Source: an uncultured Acidaminococcus sp. (GTDB lineage: Bacteria > Bacillota_C > Negativicutes > Acidaminococcales > Acidaminococcaceae). Taken from it: a stretch of 41,012 nucleotides of DNA. Below are positions 1 through 7,883 of this stretch, in pieces (position 1 is the stretch's first letter; each line of letters starts with the position of its first letter). The notes beneath the pieces were generated by a model. The model was given only the letters and a program-made list of their open reading frames with translations, had not been told where the DNA came from and ran no database searches. Location: NCBI GenBank assembly GCA_900314165.1, contig OMUE01000068.1, positions 1 through 41,012 of the forward strand, in the 5' to 3' direction. A program made the position numbers and the translations under genes.

Positions 1-54
1 TATGACGATGTGAAGAAACCGGATAAAGCTCCTGCCGGCATGTTCGACTTCTAA
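1..54 (+). CDS. C-terminal fragment of an unidentified protein
   Basis: An open frame enters from the left edge and ends at TAA (52-54). The visible residues are YDDVKKPDKAPAGMFDF, a lysine/proline-rich tail. A strong hairpin with a T-run follows about 55 bases later, so this looks like the true 3' end of a gene. Too little is present to name a family. Confidence 0.5.
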   Translation, partial: YDDVKKPDKAPAGMFDF

Positions 55-60
55 TTGAAA

Positions 61-98
61 AACGGGCGGGCCGCGCATCCGCTTGGCACGCCCCTACA
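61..98. repeat. Short palindromic repeat, half-size copy (GGGCG...CGCCCCTAC family)
   Basis: GGGCGGGCC and GGCACGCCC form an imperfect 9-bp stem around a 12-base loop, followed by CTAC. The same design (ACGGGCG, about 24 bases, CGCCCCTAC) recurs at 39634-39672. The CCCCTAC end is shared with the larger palindromes at 4787-4875 and 25091-25178. It lies just behind a stop codon and before the terminator. Confidence 0.5.
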
Positions 99-108
99 GA
101 AAAACAGC

Positions 109-145
109 AAAAAGGACAGATGTGAATCTTGCATCTGTCCTTTTT
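109..145 (+). terminator. Intrinsic terminator of the gene entering from the left
   Basis: A 14-base arm (109-122, AAAAAGGACAGATG) pairs perfectly with 132-145 (CATCTGTCCTTTTT), closing a 9-base loop and ending in a T-run. Confidence 0.85.
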
Positions 146-204
146 CTCATCTACAATACTCTTAATAAACAAATCTGATTCATCTATAAAGAGGGGGGCT
201 TACT

Positions 205-681
205 ATGTTCCGACCTATGCGGCGGTTTAAACAGCAGATGACACCGGAAGCCTGTGTAGAAATCTTGAAGAAGTCTATGCGGGGCGTATTGGCTGTGAGC
301 GGGGACGAGGGCTATCCTTATACGGTACCCATTGACTACTATTATGACGAGCCTACGGGCCGGCTGTACTTCCACTGTGCCACTACGGGCCACAAGATTG
401 ATGCCCTGAAGCGCAGCGACAAGGTGACGTTCAACATCCTTTATAACCTGGGAAAAAAGGGTGGAGAATGGTGGTATACAATCCAGTCTGTGATCATCTT
501 CGGCCGCCTGCATATTTTGGATGATGAAGAACGGGCTGAGGCCATGCTGACAAAGATTGGAGAAAAATATTTTCCGCCAGAGGTCAGTGTGGAGGAGGCC
601 GTCAAGAGTGCCCGTGGCCGGATTTACATCCTGGAACTGGTACCGGAGCATATTTCCGGGAAAGAAGTAAGGGAAAAATAA
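205..681 (+). CDS. Pyridoxamine 5'-phosphate oxidase-fold (NimA-like) flavoprotein
   Basis: A 158-residue protein of the split-barrel flavin-binding family that includes 5-nitroimidazole reductase NimA and other FMN- or heme-binding relatives. Family marks are the N-terminal helix with MRGVLA (25-30), YPYTVPIDYYYD (37-48) and YFHCATTGHK (55-64), which correspond to the first strands and the cofactor loop; GRIYILEL near the end matches the last strand. The length is normal. The start is supported by GAGGGGGG eight bases upstream. It stands alone between two terminators, so it is probably monocistronic. The substrate cannot be read from sequence; most of this group are not proven nitroreductases. 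Confidence 0.85.
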   Translation: MFRPMRRFKQQMTPEACVEILKKSMRGVLAVSGDEGYPYTVPIDYYYDEPTGRLYFHCATTGHKIDALKRSDKVTFNILYNLGKKGGEWWYTIQSVIIFGRLHILDDEERAEAMLTKIGEKYFPPEVSVEEAVKSARGRIYILELVPEHISGKEVREK

Positions 682-693
682 AAAACGAAGAGA

Positions 694-746
694 GAAGAGT
701 AAAGAGCGAAAAGGAGTCCGCAGTGCGGTCCTTTTCGCTCTTTTTT
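694..746 (+). terminator. Intrinsic terminator after the NimA-like gene, built from a repeat
   Basis: AGAGCGAAAAGGA (703-715) pairs with TCCTTTTCGCTCT (729-741), with an inner CCGC/GCGG helix, then T6. The left arm lies within the 21-mer GAAGAGTAAAGAGCGAAAAGG (694-714), which also occurs at 26233-26253 and, with one mismatch, at 26287-26307. Confidence 0.85.
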
Positions 747-772
747 ACAGCAATACTATTCTACATAGGAGA

Positions 773-2161
773 TTAGTTCAAATTCTCATAGAGATCTTCC
801 AACGTGTAAAAATCCATTTGTCCGTCCTTTTGCGCAGTGAAGCCTGCCTTAGAAAAGAAACCAAAGCGGTAGCAGGGGAGACCTGCCTGGCGGACCTGGC
901 TGATTTCCTGGTCCACCATGGCCTGGGTCATGGGCGTGTTGCGGAACTTAGCTTCGTAGAAAATGTAGCCTTTTTCGTCCAGCGTTACAATATCGAATTC
1001 TCCGTTCTTATGTTCTTTAGGCAGATCATAGTAATACTTGCCAATCTTTTCGAAAGGAGGATCTATTTTGCCGGCCCTGTTTTTCCTGATTAGGTATTGG
1101 GCGCAGATTTGCTCGAACCGATTGGGCACATAACTTTGTTCAAAATCCTTTTGGATATACCTTTCATAAAAAGTATCCGGGTCCATAAGATTCCGCTGGG
1201 AACTAAACCGGTACAGGTAACGGAAATAAAATAAGGCCAGATTATCGGCAATTCCATAAGTTGCCCGCTTGCGGTTATTTTCATCATTAATGGGAGCCGT
1301 CTTCTTTACCAATTCCATTTGCATGAGCCGCTTCAGGATATCTGTCAGGGTAGGACTGCTGCTGATATGGGATTGGCTCAACAGGTCGCTGAAATGGCCA
1401 TTGCCTTTGGCCAGAGTGTCAAACACTTCGTTGGCATTATTCAGCTTGGCCAGTTCTGCATGAAGATACATGGCCACTTCGTTTTCCAGACGGGCTCCGG
1501 GAGCAGAGAGCAGGATCCGGATGTTTTCTGCCACCGTCAGATGCTCGTCAACAAGCTTGTTATAATAAGGTATGCCGCCGAAGACGCTGTAAAGCCGGAC
1601 TTTGTCTTCAGTAGAGAAAGCGGGATAGAACAGGGAAGACTCAAAATAATCCATGGGTTTCAGGTTGATGACCTTCGTAATCCTGCCATAGAGGGGATTG
1701 TGGGCCAGTACGAGGTTCTTCATCGTGTCTATATAGGAACCACAGAGAATCAACTTCAGTTTGGAATGATTCCCGTAAGTATCAATCAGAGTCTGCAGGA
1801 TGCTGTCCAGTCCTTTGACAGTTTCCCGCAGATACGGATACTCGTCTAACACAAGGATTTGCGGCTTTTGTTCGGCCTGCCTGAAAAAGAACGTGAGCAA
1901 TTCCTCCAAGGATGCAAAAGCTAAAGGTGGCAGGTGGTCCCGTTCTGCCAGCAAGGCTGCCAGGCTATTTACGTTATTCAGTTCAGAAGTCTGCTTACAT
2001 TCATAATAAAGAAATGGGAGGGTTTCCCGGGAAAGAGTATGCTTGATCAGTTCGCTTTTCCCCACCCGCCGACGGCCGTAAATCAGGATGTTTTCCTGTT
2101 TGTCATTATGTAAGACGCTCTGAAGCATCCGGGTTTCCTGTTCCCGTCCGATAAATGTCAT
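773..2161 (-). CDS. AAA+-type ATPase with C-terminal nuclease-like domain (ATPase_2/DUF234 family)
   Basis: About 462 residues from the ATG at 2161. That start is preferred over an upstream in-frame one because GGAGG sits about eight bases before it and because MTFIGREQE is the usual N-terminus of this family. Walker A is GRRRVGKS (29-36), Walker B is ILVLDEYPYL, followed by a sensor-like LILCGSYI stretch. The middle looks like winged-helix DNA-binding sequence (around HISSSPTLTDILKRL). The C-terminus has FDIV...YEAKFRN, the D...ExK pattern of PD-(D/E)XK nucleases found in DUF234. Related genes are common, often stand-alone, and mostly uncharacterised; a defence or mobile-element role has been suggested for some. 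It is alone on its strand here. Confidence 0.85.
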   Translation of the reverse strand: MTFIGREQETRMLQSVLHNDKQENILIYGRRRVGKSELIKHTLSRETLPFLYYECKQTSELNNVNSLAALLAERDHLPPLAFASLEELLTFFFRQAEQKPQILVLDEYPYLRETVKGLDSILQTLIDTYGNHSKLKLILCGSYIDTMKNLVLAHNPLYGRITKVINLKPMDYFESSLFYPAFSTEDKVRLYSVFGGIPYYNKLVDEHLTVAENIRILLSAPGARLENEVAMYLHAELAKLNNANEVFDTLAKGNGHFSDLLSQSHISSSPTLTDILKRLMQMELVKKTAPINDENNRKRATYGIADNLALFYFRYLYRFSSQRNLMDPDTFYERYIQKDFEQSYVPNRFEQICAQYLIRKNRAGKIDPPFEKIGKYYYDLPKEHKNGEFDIVTLDEKGYIFYEAKFRNTPMTQAMVDQEISQVRQAGLPCYRFGFFSKAGFTAQKDGQMDFYTLEDLYENLN

Positions 2162-2405
2162 AGTGCTTCCTCCCTGTCTTTTAGTCGAAATAATTTTAGT
2201 CGGATAAAAGTTACAAAATTTATTCCGATTAAAATGTACCATAAATCAACTTCTTATGCAAGATGCACCTATTTTTGCGAGCCTTTTTGACAATTTTCCG
2301 TAAATCCGTTTTTTGTGATATACTTTAACAAATTTATATGTAATCCAATCTTCAAGGCTATGAGAATGGATTTTTTGCTTACCGCATACCAAGGAGAAAA
2401 ACGAA

Positions 2406-3224
2406 ATGACTACTCAAGACTCAAAAGCTCTGACGGACGAAATCAAGAAGAATCTGTACGGCAATGCCTACCTCCATATGCTGTGGTCCTGCCCCAGCGA
2501 TCCACGGTTCTGCTACTGGGCCTATGTGCCGGAATCGTATGTGGAGGAGAAGGACCCTCATTATCAGCTTATGGTCATTATTCATGGCACGGGCTGTGCT
2601 ACGGAATACAACGTGAATGCGGCCCGGAAATGGGCTGCTCAGAACCATGTGGCCATCCTGGCTCCTATGTTCCCGGCAGGCCTGGTAGAACATGAAGATT
2701 TGAACTCTTACAAACTGGTTTCTGACCGGGGAATCCGCTATGATCAGGTCCTGCTGTCCGAGATCGAAGACATGAAGGTCCGGTATCCCGGTGTGGCAAC
2801 GGACAAGTTCTTCCTGTTCGGCCATTCTGCCGGTGGCCAGTTCGCAGAACGGTTTACTATGGCGCATCCGGATCGGGTAAAGGCTGTCACCATCGGTGCG
2901 CCTGGTAATCCTACATACATAAATTTTGAGGAGGACTATTCCTGGGGCGTCCGGGATTTCAAAGCGTATTTCGAAAAGGATTTTGACCTGGAGGCCTTCC
3001 GGGAAGTGCCCATGCTCCTGCTCATTGGGGAGAAGGATACGAAATTTATTGGGGAATCTCCTTATGGGAACAACCGGGTGGAACGGCTGCACAATCTGCA
3101 GAAGAATTTCCAGGACAACGGCGTACACTCCGTGAATCTGGAGGTGATCCCTGGCATTGCCCACATAGACGGCGCCAAGCAGCGGATTACGGCGGCGACG
3201 CGGTTCTTTGAAAAGTTTTTATGA
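2406..3224 (+). CDS. Alpha/beta-hydrolase, esterase/PHB-depolymerase-like
   Basis: A 272-residue soluble hydrolase without a signal peptide. The nucleophile elbow is GHSAGG (139-144, Ser141). HGTG (60-63) is the expected oxyanion-hole region. Likely acid and base are Asp in IGEKD (about 217) and His in GIAHID (about 253). The fold order of strand, HGTG, GxSxG, D, H is complete, so an active serine hydrolase is likely. The substrate is unknown; a small ester or acyl compound is the usual case. AAGGAGAAAAACGA lies just before the ATG. It converges on gltS across a shared hairpin. Confidence 0.85.
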   Translation: MTTQDSKALTDEIKKNLYGNAYLHMLWSCPSDPRFCYWAYVPESYVEEKDPHYQLMVIIHGTGCATEYNVNAARKWAAQNHVAILAPMFPAGLVEHEDLNSYKLVSDRGIRYDQVLLSEIEDMKVRYPGVATDKFFLFGHSAGGQFAERFTMAHPDRVKAVTIGAPGNPTYINFEEDYSWGVRDFKAYFEKDFDLEAFREVPMLLLIGEKDTKFIGESPYGNNRVERLHNLQKNFQDNGVHSVNLEVIPGIAHIDGAKQRITAATRFFEKFL

Positions 3225-3230
3225 GAGTAA

Positions 3231-3269
3231 AAAAACATCGTACCTTCACAGGGAGGGTACGATGTTTTT
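3231..3269. terminator. Bidirectional terminator between the hydrolase and gltS
   Basis: AAAAACATCGTACC (3231-3244) pairs with GGTACGATGTTTTT (3256-3269) around an 11-base loop. T-runs on both strands suit the two convergent genes. Confidence 0.85.
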
Positions 3270-3280
3270 GTTTCTACTGT

Positions 3281-4519
3281 TTATTTCACAGCTTTTACGA
3301 AAAACTTGATAAAGGCGATGGTCTGAGGCTGGTAAATTACGTCTACCAGGAAGGCACCTACGATGGGGACGATCATGAAGGCTTTGCGGCTCATGCCATA
3401 TTTATCCTTTACAGCCGTCATATTCACGATGGCAGAGGGCGTAGCACCCAGGCCGTGACCACACAGGCCGGCGCACATGACAGCGGCATCGTAGTTCTTG
3501 CCCAGGATCCGGAACACCACGAAGTAGCAGGCGGCAACCATGAAAGCAACCTGAGCTGCTACGACTAGGACCACATTGCCCAGCAGGCCGCTCAGTTCCC
3601 ACAGACGCAGGGTCATGAGGGCGATAGCCAGGTACAGGTTCAACATGACATCGCCGATAGAATCTACCAGGGAGAAACTGAAGTTGTAGAAATGGGCACT
3701 TTCATTCAGGTTACGCAGGATGACGGCGATGAACATAGCACCTACATAGGTCGGGAAGTCCATGCCGATGAGCTTGCCAATCCAGCCGGATACTACAGAA
3801 CCAATGGCCATGCACACCAGGATGGCCGTCACGTTCTTCGTAATGTCCAGACCGGACAGCTTGGCACCGTCGGCAGCGTTCACATTCGTTACATCCGTAT
3901 CGAAGTTTTCGGAGTCATCGGGTTTCAGGTCATATTTTTCAATGAGGACACGGGCCAGAGGACCACCAACCAATACGGCGGAAATCAGGCCGAAGGTAGC
4001 GGCAGCGGCACCGACTTCCATACCTGCAGGGTAGCCCATATCTACGAAGGTCTTCCCATAGGCACCGGCAGCACCGTGGCCACCGATCATGGAAATGGCG
4101 GAAGCCAGCAAGGCGTAGGGGGCTTCCAGCCCGGTAATCTTGCTGATGGCAATACCGATGGTGTTCTGGCAGATGGAGATGATGCCGGCAACAAGCCAGT
4201 AAATGATCAGCAGAGTGCCGCCTTTTTTCAGCAGGGACACGCTGGCGCCCAGGCCGACCGTGGTGAAGAAGGCCAGCATGAACGGGCTCTGGTAATAGGT
4301 GTCAAATTTAAAGGCAAAAGCACCTGTCTGGTGGCCGATAAACGTGACGAACATAAACAGGAAGCCGCCGACCACAGGTGCCGGGATACAATACTTTTGT
4401 AAAGCAGCAATCTTTCCCTTCAACCAATAGCCGATCAGCAGCATGACAGCTGCCAGAGCCGTAGTACAGATGGCGCTGGCTTTGATGGTCATAACGCCTT
4501 TGATGAGTTCGATGGACAT
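3281..4519 (-). CDS. gltS: Sodium/glutamate symporter GltS
   Basis: A 412-residue integral membrane protein of the glutamate:Na+ symporter family, expected in the cytoplasmic membrane. Hydrophobic segments run through the whole length. The repeated re-entrant-loop signatures are visible: GGHGAAGAYG after ASAISMI in the first half, and GLCGHGLGATPSAIVNM in the second. The length fits the family (about 400). The start has GGGG ten bases upstream. In amino-acid-fermenting Negativicutes glutamate is a main energy substrate, so this is probably a catabolic importer (inference). It has its own good promoter (4557-4586) and converges on the hydrolase gene. A more distant relative lies at 14834-16174. 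Confidence 0.93.
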   Translation of the reverse strand: MSIELIKGVMTIKASAICTTALAAVMLLIGYWLKGKIAALQKYCIPAPVVGGFLFMFVTFIGHQTGAFAFKFDTYYQSPFMLAFFTTVGLGASVSLLKKGGTLLIIYWLVAGIISICQNTIGIAISKITGLEAPYALLASAISMIGGHGAAGAYGKTFVDMGYPAGMEVGAAAATFGLISAVLVGGPLARVLIEKYDLKPDDSENFDTDVTNVNAADGAKLSGLDITKNVTAILVCMAIGSVVSGWIGKLIGMDFPTYVGAMFIAVILRNLNESAHFYNFSFSLVDSIGDVMLNLYLAIALMTLRLWELSGLLGNVVLVVAAQVAFMVAACYFVVFRILGKNYDAAVMCAGLCGHGLGATPSAIVNMTAVKDKYGMSRKAFMIVPIVGAFLVDVIYQPQTIAFIKFFVKAVK

Positions 4520-4556
4520 AACGATAACCCCTTTCAGAATCTATGATTTCACATAA

Positions 4557-4586
4557 ATTATACAGTATACAAGATTTAGGGGTCAA
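4557..4586 (-). promoter_or_regulatory. Sigma-A-type promoter of gltS
   Basis: On the minus strand TTGACC (4586-4581), an 18-base spacer and TATAAT (4562-4557) lie about 40 bases before the gltS start. Confidence 0.75.
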
Positions 4587-4983
4587 AAGAAACCATCGGC
4601 TATTAAAGAGAATTTGTCTAAAAAAACTGATGGAATCACGGGATAATGGAATTAATTAATTGTTTTTGCACGGATGTAGAACAATAAGAGAAAGAAACTG
4701 TAAGATATACGGAGAGAAAACCAATGTTAATGGTTAGTATAGAGATTATAAGTAATTCTCATTTTCTACCTTACATTTGGAATACTACCGTAGGGGCTTA
4801 TCGTAAGATAAGCCCACCAAAGCTGTTCGAAAAAGAAATTCTTGGTGGGCGCATCTCACGATAAGCCCCTACGGTTACGAATTTAAGTGCAAATGTTTAC
4901 TATGAAAGTTAATAACGGTTTTCTATACTCATCTTTTAAAATGTATTATACTGAGGGAAATAGGAAATGAGGGGGAAACGATT
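4587..4983. other. Non-coding gap between gltS and the GNAT gene
   Basis: AT-rich spacer with no supportable gene. Its only clear structure is the large palindromic repeat at 4787-4875. A TATACT (4947-4952) upstream of the GNAT gene could be a -10 box, but no convincing -35 is seen. Confidence 0.6.
4787..4875. repeat. Large double-hairpin palindromic repeat (copy 1)
   Basis: Two 34-base arms, 4787-4820 and 4842-4875, are inverted copies matching at 31 of 34 positions; the outer 18 bases (ACCGTAGGGGCTTATCGT) are perfect. The left arm can also fold on itself: GGGCTTATC, GTAA, GATAAGCCC. A second copy lies at 25091-25178. The element carries no gene and resembles REP/BIME-type repeats. Confidence 0.85.
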
Positions 4984-5421
4984 ATGATCCGGATTATGAC
5001 CATGGATGATTACGACAAACTGGTGGAGATCTGGCAGCATACACCCGGCATGGGGCTGCGGAAAATCGATGATTCCCGGGAAGGGATTGCCCGGTTCCTG
5101 GCACGGAATCCAGACACGAATTTTACAGCCTGGGAAGATGGGCAGCTGGTAGGAGGCATTATGTGCGGCCAGGACGGCCGCAGGGGCTATATCTATCATA
5201 CGGTGGTGTTGCCGGAATACCGGGGCCGGGGCATCGGCAGCCAGCTGGTAGCTGCAGTGGTCCAGGCTCTGCGTAAAGAGGGCATTACCAGAGTGTCTCT
5301 GAATGTGCTGAATTCTAATGCAACAGGCCGGAAATTCTGGGAGTCCAAGGGTTGGGAACTGCGGACGTTCCTGGGCTTTTTCGGCAAAAGCATTACGGAC
5401 GAAGATAATGGACGGCTGTGA
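4984..5421 (+). CDS. GNAT-family N-acetyltransferase
   Basis: A 145-residue protein with the single-domain GNAT fold. Motif A with the acetyl-CoA pyrophosphate loop is YRGRGIGSQL (79-88), preceded by the V(V)LPEYRG strand. The end carries the NSNATGRKFWESKGW motif typical of GNAT helix 4/strand 6. These enzymes move an acetyl group from acetyl-CoA to an amine; the acceptor is not predictable here. GAGGGGGAAACGATT precedes the ATG. It converges on the M20 amidohydrolase gene with an 18-base gap. Confidence 0.88.
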   Translation: MIRIMTMDDYDKLVEIWQHTPGMGLRKIDDSREGIARFLARNPDTNFTAWEDGQLVGGIMCGQDGRRGYIYHTVVLPEYRGRGIGSQLVAAVVQALRKEGITRVSLNVLNSNATGRKFWESKGWELRTFLGFFGKSITDEDNGRL

Positions 5422-5439
5422 TTTCACAGCCTCTTGTGT

Positions 5440-6627
5440 TTATTTCAAATAATCCAGCACGAACTGGGCCATGACGGCGGCGCCGGTCATGAGGGCTCTT
5501 TCGTCAAATACGTTGGCCGGGTTGTGGATGCCCATGCGGGTCTTGGGATTCGTATCGTTGCCCGTGCCCAGGCGGAACTGGGCCACAGGGAAATAATCTC
5601 CGAACCGGGAGAAATCTTCGCCGCCCATGGAAGGCAGGGCAATGGGGATGACTTTGTCAGCACCGATAGTTTCGCTGGCAGCAGCCTTGATCCGGTCAAT
5701 GAGGTCGCCGTCGTTGACCATGACGGGTACACCGTTTTCGGCAGAGGCTTCTACTTTGGCCGTGCAGCGCATGGCTTCGCAGCAGTTTTTCGCGATGCGG
5801 TGGATGGCCTCAATCATCTTCAGCCGGCTGTCCTGATTCGTAGCCCGCAGGGTGCCTTCCAGGTGGACGGAGGCGGGGACGGCGTTCATGACCGTGCCTC
5901 CGTGGATGGAACCGAAGGTCAATACCGCAGGCCGCAGCGGGAAGTTTTCCCGGGAAATGATGGTCTGCAGCTGGGTGATGAGATAGGCTGCCGTCACAAT
6001 GGGATCCACAAACCGTTCCGGATGGGCTCCGTGGCCGGCCTTGCCGATGACGTCGATGATGATCTTATCGGAAGAGGCGTTTACCGGTCCTTTCAGGATG
6101 CCGATGGTGCCTGTATCGAATTCCGGGGAGCAGTGGAGGCCGATAGCTGCTTCTGCCTTAGGCTCTACCTCGGCCATGCCGGCTTCCAGGGCGACCTTGG
6201 AACCGTCGCTTTTTTCTTCTGCCGGCTGGAAAAACAACCGCACGTTGCCCTTCAACTGATCCCGCATTTCCTGCAGCACTCTGGCCGTCAGCAGCAGCGT
6301 AGAGGTATGCATGTCGTGGCCACAGGCGTGGGCGCAGCCGTTGGTGCTGGCAAAGGGCAGTCCGGTGATCTCCGTCAGCGGCAGGGCGTCGATGTCCTCC
6401 CGGAGTCCTACGGTCTTGCCCGGCTGGCCGCCCCGGATAATGGCCGTGCAGCCGGTTTTCAGCTTCGGCAGTTCCTGGACCTCTATGCCGTAACTGGCCA
6501 GTTCCTTTTTAATAAGTGCCGTAGTCTGCACTTCTTCATACCCCAGCTCCGGATTCTGGTGGATCTGCCGCCGGATTTCCACGGCATGAGGATAAAACTG
6601 TTCTACTAATTGCTGTACCGTACTCAA
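5440..6627 (-). CDS. M20D amidohydrolase (N-acyl-amino acid / hippurate hydrolase-like)
   Basis: A 395-residue metal-dependent amidase of the IAA-amino acid/hippurate/N-acyl-amino acid hydrolase group, presumably cytoplasmic. Metal-binding signatures are present: ACGHDMH (101-107; Cys102, His104), FFQPAEE (132-138), GLHC (His165) and GIHNPANVF near the end. The dimerisation domain begins at GHGAHPE. REDIDALPL replaces the more usual RADIDALP. The start codon is TTG at 6627: AGAGGGGG sits eight bases before it and no ATG occurs in the following N-terminal sequence. It is transcribed away from iadA, and a second M20 lies at 16171-17346. Likely job: releasing amino acids from acyl conjugates. 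Confidence 0.9.
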   Translation of the reverse strand: MSTVQQLVEQFYPHAVEIRRQIHQNPELGYEEVQTTALIKKELASYGIEVQELPKLKTGCTAIIRGGQPGKTVGLREDIDALPLTEITGLPFASTNGCAHACGHDMHTSTLLLTARVLQEMRDQLKGNVRLFFQPAEEKSDGSKVALEAGMAEVEPKAEAAIGLHCSPEFDTGTIGILKGPVNASSDKIIIDVIGKAGHGAHPERFVDPIVTAAYLITQLQTIISRENFPLRPAVLTFGSIHGGTVMNAVPASVHLEGTLRATNQDSRLKMIEAIHRIAKNCCEAMRCTAKVEASAENGVPVMVNDGDLIDRIKAAASETIGADKVIPIALPSMGGEDFSRFGDYFPVAQFRLGTGNDTNPKTRMGIHNPANVFDERALMTGAAVMAQFVLDYLK

Positions 6628-6717
6628 AAGATTACCCCCTCTGTATGTGTATTTCTTTAGAAAACTTATGATATCATTATAGCAGTGAATGAGAAGAAAT
6701 AGGAGGGAAAGTCAACC

Positions 6718-7854
6718 ATGTATCTGATTCGCAATGCAGAAGTCTATAGTCCGGAGCCCATGGGGAAAAAGGACCTGCTTATAACCGGGAATACGATTAC
6801 AGCTATTGGAGACTGTGGCAGTTTCGATGGGCTGAGAGGGATCTTGCCGGTGGAACCGGTGGATGCTGCCGGCCTTTTGGCAGTGCCGGGCATTATGGAC
6901 CAGCATGTCCACGTGCTGGGCGGTGGCGGCGAAGACGGCTTCCGTAGCATCATTCCGGCTCTCACAGCCCGGGAAATCTTTTCCTGCGGCGTGACCACGG
7001 TAGTAGGCCTGATGGGGACCAACGCAGGCACAAAGAACGTGGAAAATCTGCTGACTTACACAAAACAGCTGAATGCCGACGGCGTTACGGCCTACTGCCT
7101 GACCGGTTCTTACGCCTATCCGTCTCCTACCATTACGGGTTCCGTAGGACGGGATATTTTGTTGTTTGATGAAATGCTGGGGGTGAAACTGGCGATTTCC
7201 GACCACCGCTGCTATTTCCCAACGGAACAGGAAATCCTGCAGCTGGCGGCCCAGGTCCGGAACAGTGCCCTGATTTCCGGCAAGGTAGGCGAGGTCCACA
7301 TGCATCTGGGCAAGGCCCCTGAAGGCCTGAAGACCATTATCCATATTGTGGAAAATACCGTGTTCCCCATCTTCCATTTCCGGCCCACCCATGTGGCCAA
7401 TAATCTGGAAGACGCCGTCCATTTTGCGGCCCTGGGAGGCATGATCGACTTTACGTCCGGATCCGGGGCTACGGAAAAAGGCAAGGTCATCGGGGACGTG
7501 CTGGCAGAAGTGCCGGCGGAGCAGATTACGGTCAGCAGCGATGCCAATGGCAGTATGCCCCGGTGGGACGCCCACAATAACCTGATCGGCATGGGTGTGG
7601 GTACGGAAAAAAGCCTGCTGGAAGTGCTGAAGCACCTGGTAACGGAAGAAAAACTGGACCTGTCCACGGCGCTGTCCTTCTTTACCTCTAATGTGGCCAA
7701 AGCCCTGAAGCTGCCCCGGAAAGGCCGCCTTGTTGCCGGCAAGGATGCGGATATCCTGCTGCTGGATCCGGACTTTACTGTCAAAGGCCTGTTTACCAGA
7801 GGAAAACAGGTGGTGGATAGGAACGGAGTGTGCTATAAGGGGTATTTTGACTGA
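6718..7854 (+). CDS. iadA: Isoaspartyl dipeptidase (peptidase family M38)
   Basis: A 378-residue amidohydrolase-superfamily enzyme that cleaves beta-aspartyl dipeptides formed by asparagine deamidation and protein ageing. The binuclear zinc signature is complete: HVHVLGGGGEDG with His63 and His65, VHMHLG (His194/196), RPTHV (His225) and SSDANGS (Asp275). Segments such as AISDHR and the C-terminal KDADILLLDPD...RGKQVV match E. coli IadA closely. GGAGGGAAAGTCAACC precedes the ATG. It is followed after 29 bases by an enolase-superfamily gene, probably in the same transcript. ATGATATCAT (6668-6677) is a palindrome in the divergent promoter region. Confidence 0.95.
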   Translation: MYLIRNAEVYSPEPMGKKDLLITGNTITAIGDCGSFDGLRGILPVEPVDAAGLLAVPGIMDQHVHVLGGGGEDGFRSIIPALTAREIFSCGVTTVVGLMGTNAGTKNVENLLTYTKQLNADGVTAYCLTGSYAYPSPTITGSVGRDILLFDEMLGVKLAISDHRCYFPTEQEILQLAAQVRNSALISGKVGEVHMHLGKAPEGLKTIIHIVENTVFPIFHFRPTHVANNLEDAVHFAALGGMIDFTSGSGATEKGKVIGDVLAEVPAEQITVSSDANGSMPRWDAHNNLIGMGVGTEKSLLEVLKHLVTEEKLDLSTALSFFTSNVAKALKLPRKGRLVAGKDADILLLDPDFTVKGLFTRGKQVVDRNGVCYKGYFD

Positions 7855-7883
7855 GCTGGAATAAAGAATAAAGGAGATACTTC

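Noticed and set aside
2287..2324. TTGACA and TATACT upstream of the alpha/beta hydrolase as a promoter
   Set aside because: The spacer is 26 bases, too long for a sigma-A promoter; only the TATACT may be meaningful.
4787..4875. Reading the large palindromes as CRISPR repeats or as simple terminators
   Set aside because: There is one unit per site with no spacer array, and the arms lack T-runs; a REP/BIME-like repeat fits better.
5434..6609. Long open frame on the plus strand opposite the M20 amidohydrolase
   Set aside because: It mirrors the codon structure of the real gene on the other strand, has no ribosome-binding site and no recognisable domain.
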